This document shows positions 62,239 to 64,000 of a stretch of 64,000 bases of DNA, piece after piece. Position numbers and translations under genes: made by a program. This DNA is from Bordetella sp. LUAb4 (lineage in GTDB: Bacteria > Pseudomonadota > Gammaproteobacteria > Burkholderiales > Burkholderiaceae_B), in assembly GCF_021325795.1 (NCBI RefSeq), contig NZ_JAHPZX010000003.1, positions 682,001 to 746,000 of the forward strand, written 5' to 3'. The notes beneath the pieces are model-generated. The model did no database searches. It worked only from the letters and a program-made list of their open reading frames with translations, and had not been told where the DNA came from. The stretch's first letter is position 1. Every line of letters begins with the position of its first letter.

Positions 62239-62855
62239 CCGATCTCAAATCCGGGCCCCCGCCCGCATCGCCGTCCTCGACGCCGCCCCCATCACCGTCC
62301 CAATCACCCTCCCCAGCGCCGCCGGTGTCACCGTCCATGCGTGAACGCGCCCGCGTGTCCTATCCCACCCTGGGCTGGATCTGCCGCGCGCCGGGGCGCT
62401 TCATCGCCTTCGGTTTCGGCAGCGGCCTGATCAGGCCGGCGTCCGGTACGTGGGGCACCGTGATGGCCTGGATATTGTGGCGCGTGGCCATGCCGCCAGC
62501 CGCTGGCACGACTTCCAATACGGCCGTGGGCCTGTTTCTTGCCTTTACGTTTTTATACGGCTGCTGGGTTTGCCATCGGGTCGGCAAGGAACTTGGCGAG
62601 CCGGATCACGTGGGGATGGTGTGGGACGAGGTGGTCGCCTTTTGGCTGGTGCTGTGGCTGAGTCCGGCCACATGGACGGCGCAACTGGCCGCATTCCTTT
62701 TATTCCGTCTTTTCGATATCGTGAAGCCGCCCCCGATCAAGTGGTTCGATGCGCATCTCAAAGGCGGCATCGGCGTGATGTGGGACGATTTGCTGGCTGC
62801 GGTTTATGCCTTGCTATGCATGGCCATATTGGTTCGATTAGGAGTCTTGCAATGA
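62235..62855 (+). CDS. pgpA: Phosphatidylglycerophosphatase A
   Basis: The protein has 206 residues from the ATG in the overlap with thiL. A Pro/Ser-rich N-terminal extension of about 35 residues precedes the family core; an internal ATG at MRERARVSYPTLG is an alternative start. The core has four membrane helices with FGSGLIRPASGTWGTV, MVWDEVVAFWLVLW and FRLFDIVKPPPIKWFD. It dephosphorylates phosphatidylglycerol phosphate. Its stop overlaps the pncC start (ATGA). Confidence 0.93.
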   Translation: MTDLKSGPPPASPSSTPPPSPSQSPSPAPPVSPSMRERARVSYPTLGWICRAPGRFIAFGFGSGLIRPASGTWGTVMAWILWRVAMPPAAGTTSNTAVGLFLAFTFLYGCWVCHRVGKELGEPDHVGMVWDEVVAFWLVLWLSPATWTAQLAAFLLFRLFDIVKPPPIKWFDAHLKGGIGVMWDDLLAAVYALLCMAILVRLGVLQ

Positions 62856-63391
62856 TGAATCGCGATGAAGGCGGGGATGTGATCGAACTGGTCACGCGGC
62901 TGGGCAAGGAATTGACGCGCCGCGGCTGGATGCTGGGTACCGCTGAATCCTGCACCGGCGGCCTGTTGGCGGGCGCCATGACATCGGTGCCCGGGTCTAG
63001 CCGCTGGTTCGACCGTGGCTACGTGACTTACAGCAATGAAGCCAAAGTGGTGGATTTGCAGGTTCCGGTGGAGACCATCGATACCTTCGGCGCGGTCAGC
63101 GAGCCGGTGGCCTTGGAGATGGCCAACGGCGTGCTGCTGGCTTCCCTGGGGGCGCACATCGCCGTGTCGACCACGGGCATCGCCGGGCCGGAAGGCGGCA
63201 CCCCGGGCAAGCCGGTGGGCCTGGTGTGTTTCGGTTTCGCGATGCGTGCGGGGGAAGGCATCACCACGCTGGCGGCGACTCACGTATTCCAGGGTGATCG
63301 CGCCCAGATACGCCATGCTTCCGTGCTGTTCGCCTTGCGTGGGGTGTTGGAAATGATGGGTGTGCGCGAGGCGGAACTCGACGTCGTCTGA
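62852..63391 (+). CDS. pncC: Nicotinamide-nucleotide amidase PncC (CinA C-terminal domain)
   Basis: The protein has 179 residues from the first of two adjacent ATGs, with GGAG 8 nt upstream. It shows LGTAESCTGGLLAGAMTSVPG, the catalytic Ser of ESCTGG, FDRGYVTYSNEAK, and STTGIAGPEGGTPGKPVGLV. It deamidates NMN in NAD salvage. It is the stand-alone short form without the CinA N-terminal domain and is the last gene of the cluster. Confidence 0.95.
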   Translation: MMNRDEGGDVIELVTRLGKELTRRGWMLGTAESCTGGLLAGAMTSVPGSSRWFDRGYVTYSNEAKVVDLQVPVETIDTFGAVSEPVALEMANGVLLASLGAHIAVSTTGIAGPEGGTPGKPVGLVCFGFAMRAGEGITTLAATHVFQGDRAQIRHASVLFALRGVLEMMGVREAELDVV

Positions 63392-63393
63392 GT

Positions 63394-64000
63394 TCATCGG
63401 GTAAAGCGCTGCTCCGTGACCGGCGCTCCCCACTGTGTGCCCGCCGCCTCCTGGGTCAGGTGAAAGCCGTATGACTCATACAGGTGGCGCGCGGCATCGA
63501 GCCCTTTGAAGGTGTATAGATAGGTTTCGTCGAAGCGCGCGTCGACGAATTGCATGGCCTGTGTCATCAGGCGCCGCCCTATGCCCGTGCCGCGCAAGCT
63601 GTCGTCCACGATGAACCAGCGCAGGTGGGCAATACGGGTGTGCGGGTCGCCATCTATCGCCAGGGATGCCAGCGTGCGGCCGTTTTCTACATACAGCCAC
63701 AGCGCTTTTCCTTCGGCGGGCAGGGCGCCGGCGAAGGCGGCCAGCCCGGTTGCCACTTTCTGTTCGAAGTAGGCGCCGAAGCCCCAATGCTTCGAATAAT
63801 AGCGGCCATGCAGGCTGGCGATATCGCCGATGCAACCGGCTTGGTAGCCTTCGACGATGCTGTCCGACGAAGGGTCCGCGCTAACGCCACTCTGATTGTC
63901 TTGCGCCAGCGCATCTGCGTACAAGGCCAGGGATCGTACCAACGCCTGCTGGTCGGCCGGCACCATGCGGCGCAAGGCATGCGAAACCTGGTCGGTGGCA
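63394..64000 (-). CDS. GNAT acetyltransferase, probable MarR-GNAT fusion, cut by the right edge
   Basis: The reading frame is open to the window end. Upstream of the GNAT part it reads ATDQVSHALRRMVPADQQAL and VRSLALYADAL, which resembles the end of a MarR winged-helix domain in MarR-GNAT fusions. The GNAT fold shows HLRWFIVDDSLRGTGIGRRL with the acetyl-CoA loop R-G-T-G-I-G-R, then YLYTFKGLDAARHLYESYGF. It converges with pncC, stops 2 bp apart. The fusion is an inference because the N terminus is missing. Confidence 0.82.
   Translation of the reverse strand, partial: ATDQVSHALRRMVPADQQALVRSLALYADALAQDNQSGVSADPSSDSIVEGYQAGCIGDIASLHGRYYSKHWGFGAYFEQKVATGLAAFAGALPAEGKALWLYVENGRTLASLAIDGDPHTRIAHLRWFIVDDSLRGTGIGRRLMTQAMQFVDARFDETYLYTFKGLDAARHLYESYGFHLTQEAAGTQWGAPVTEQRFTR

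Noticed and set aside
1-64000. CRISPR array, rRNA operon, insertion sequence or prophage
   Set aside because: No regularly spaced repeats, rRNA sequence, transposase or phage structural genes were seen.

Overview
The window is a GC-rich betaproteobacterial chromosome segment. Core gene order (mutM, TPR gene, lolB, ispE, tRNA-Gln, prs, rplY, pth; fdx, coaD, rsmD, ftsY; ribB, ribH, nusB, thiL, pgpA, pncC), homogentisate catabolism and a TRAP transporter all fit the Alcaligenaceae, most likely Bordetella or Achromobacter. The genus is inferred from gene content and order; no rRNA is present.

Layout. 1-4017: hexuronate-type locus (TRAP permeases cut by the left edge, binding protein, uronate dehydrogenase, divergent FCD-GntR regulator). 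4042-6775: fahA and hmgA for tyrosine/homogentisate breakdown. 6874-13893: housekeeping block with mutM, outer-membrane lipoprotein biogenesis, isoprenoid and PRPP synthesis, one tRNA-Gln, L25 and peptidyl-tRNA hydrolase. 13890-19484: accessory genes between pth and ychF (CPBP protease, Rap1a/Tai-like protein, Amt, NHL protein, and a two-gene unit whose second product carries a HEPN-type R-x4-H motif). 19797-22353: ychF and an MFS transporter. 22565-26870: mosaic accessory region with a Fic protein, a zinc-ribbon/membrane/DnaJ operon and an intradiol dioxygenase. 26910-29620: two antibiotic-phosphotransferase-type kinases and two small-domain proteins.

29822-34298 is an assimilatory nitrite reductase operon, nirB-nirD-nasR. 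Its control region reads as a sigma-54 promoter followed by a transcribed leader with an intrinsic terminator and an overlapping hexaloop hairpin. That is the layout expected for NtrC activation combined with NasR antitermination. 34895-36648 holds an FUSC-family protein and a non-coding stretch with three degenerate repeats, each ending in an inverted pair of DnaA-box-like sequences. 36649-44814: a CurA-type reductase and a YbhGFSR-like ABC exporter operon with an outer-membrane factor. 44993-49657: AsmA, a stand-alone MOSC N-terminal barrel protein, BenE and a ferredoxin. 49933-52716: coaD, rsmD and ftsY, where the rsmD and ftsY start codons may overlap head to head.

52861-56778 encodes a 1305-residue RHS/TccC-like protein. 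Its C-terminal region carries HAE and PCxxC motifs of the deaminase fold, which makes it a probable polymorphic or Tc-type toxin. No immunity gene or TcA/TcB partner is visible nearby. 56988-58814 is a CYTH-CHAD protein, 59055-63391 the riboflavin/nusB/thiL/pgpA/pncC block, and the right edge cuts a probable MarR-GNAT fusion.

The items most worth follow-up are the RHS-deaminase protein, the nirB leader, the DnaA-box-like repeat cluster, the HEPN two-gene unit and the zinc-ribbon/DnaJ operon.
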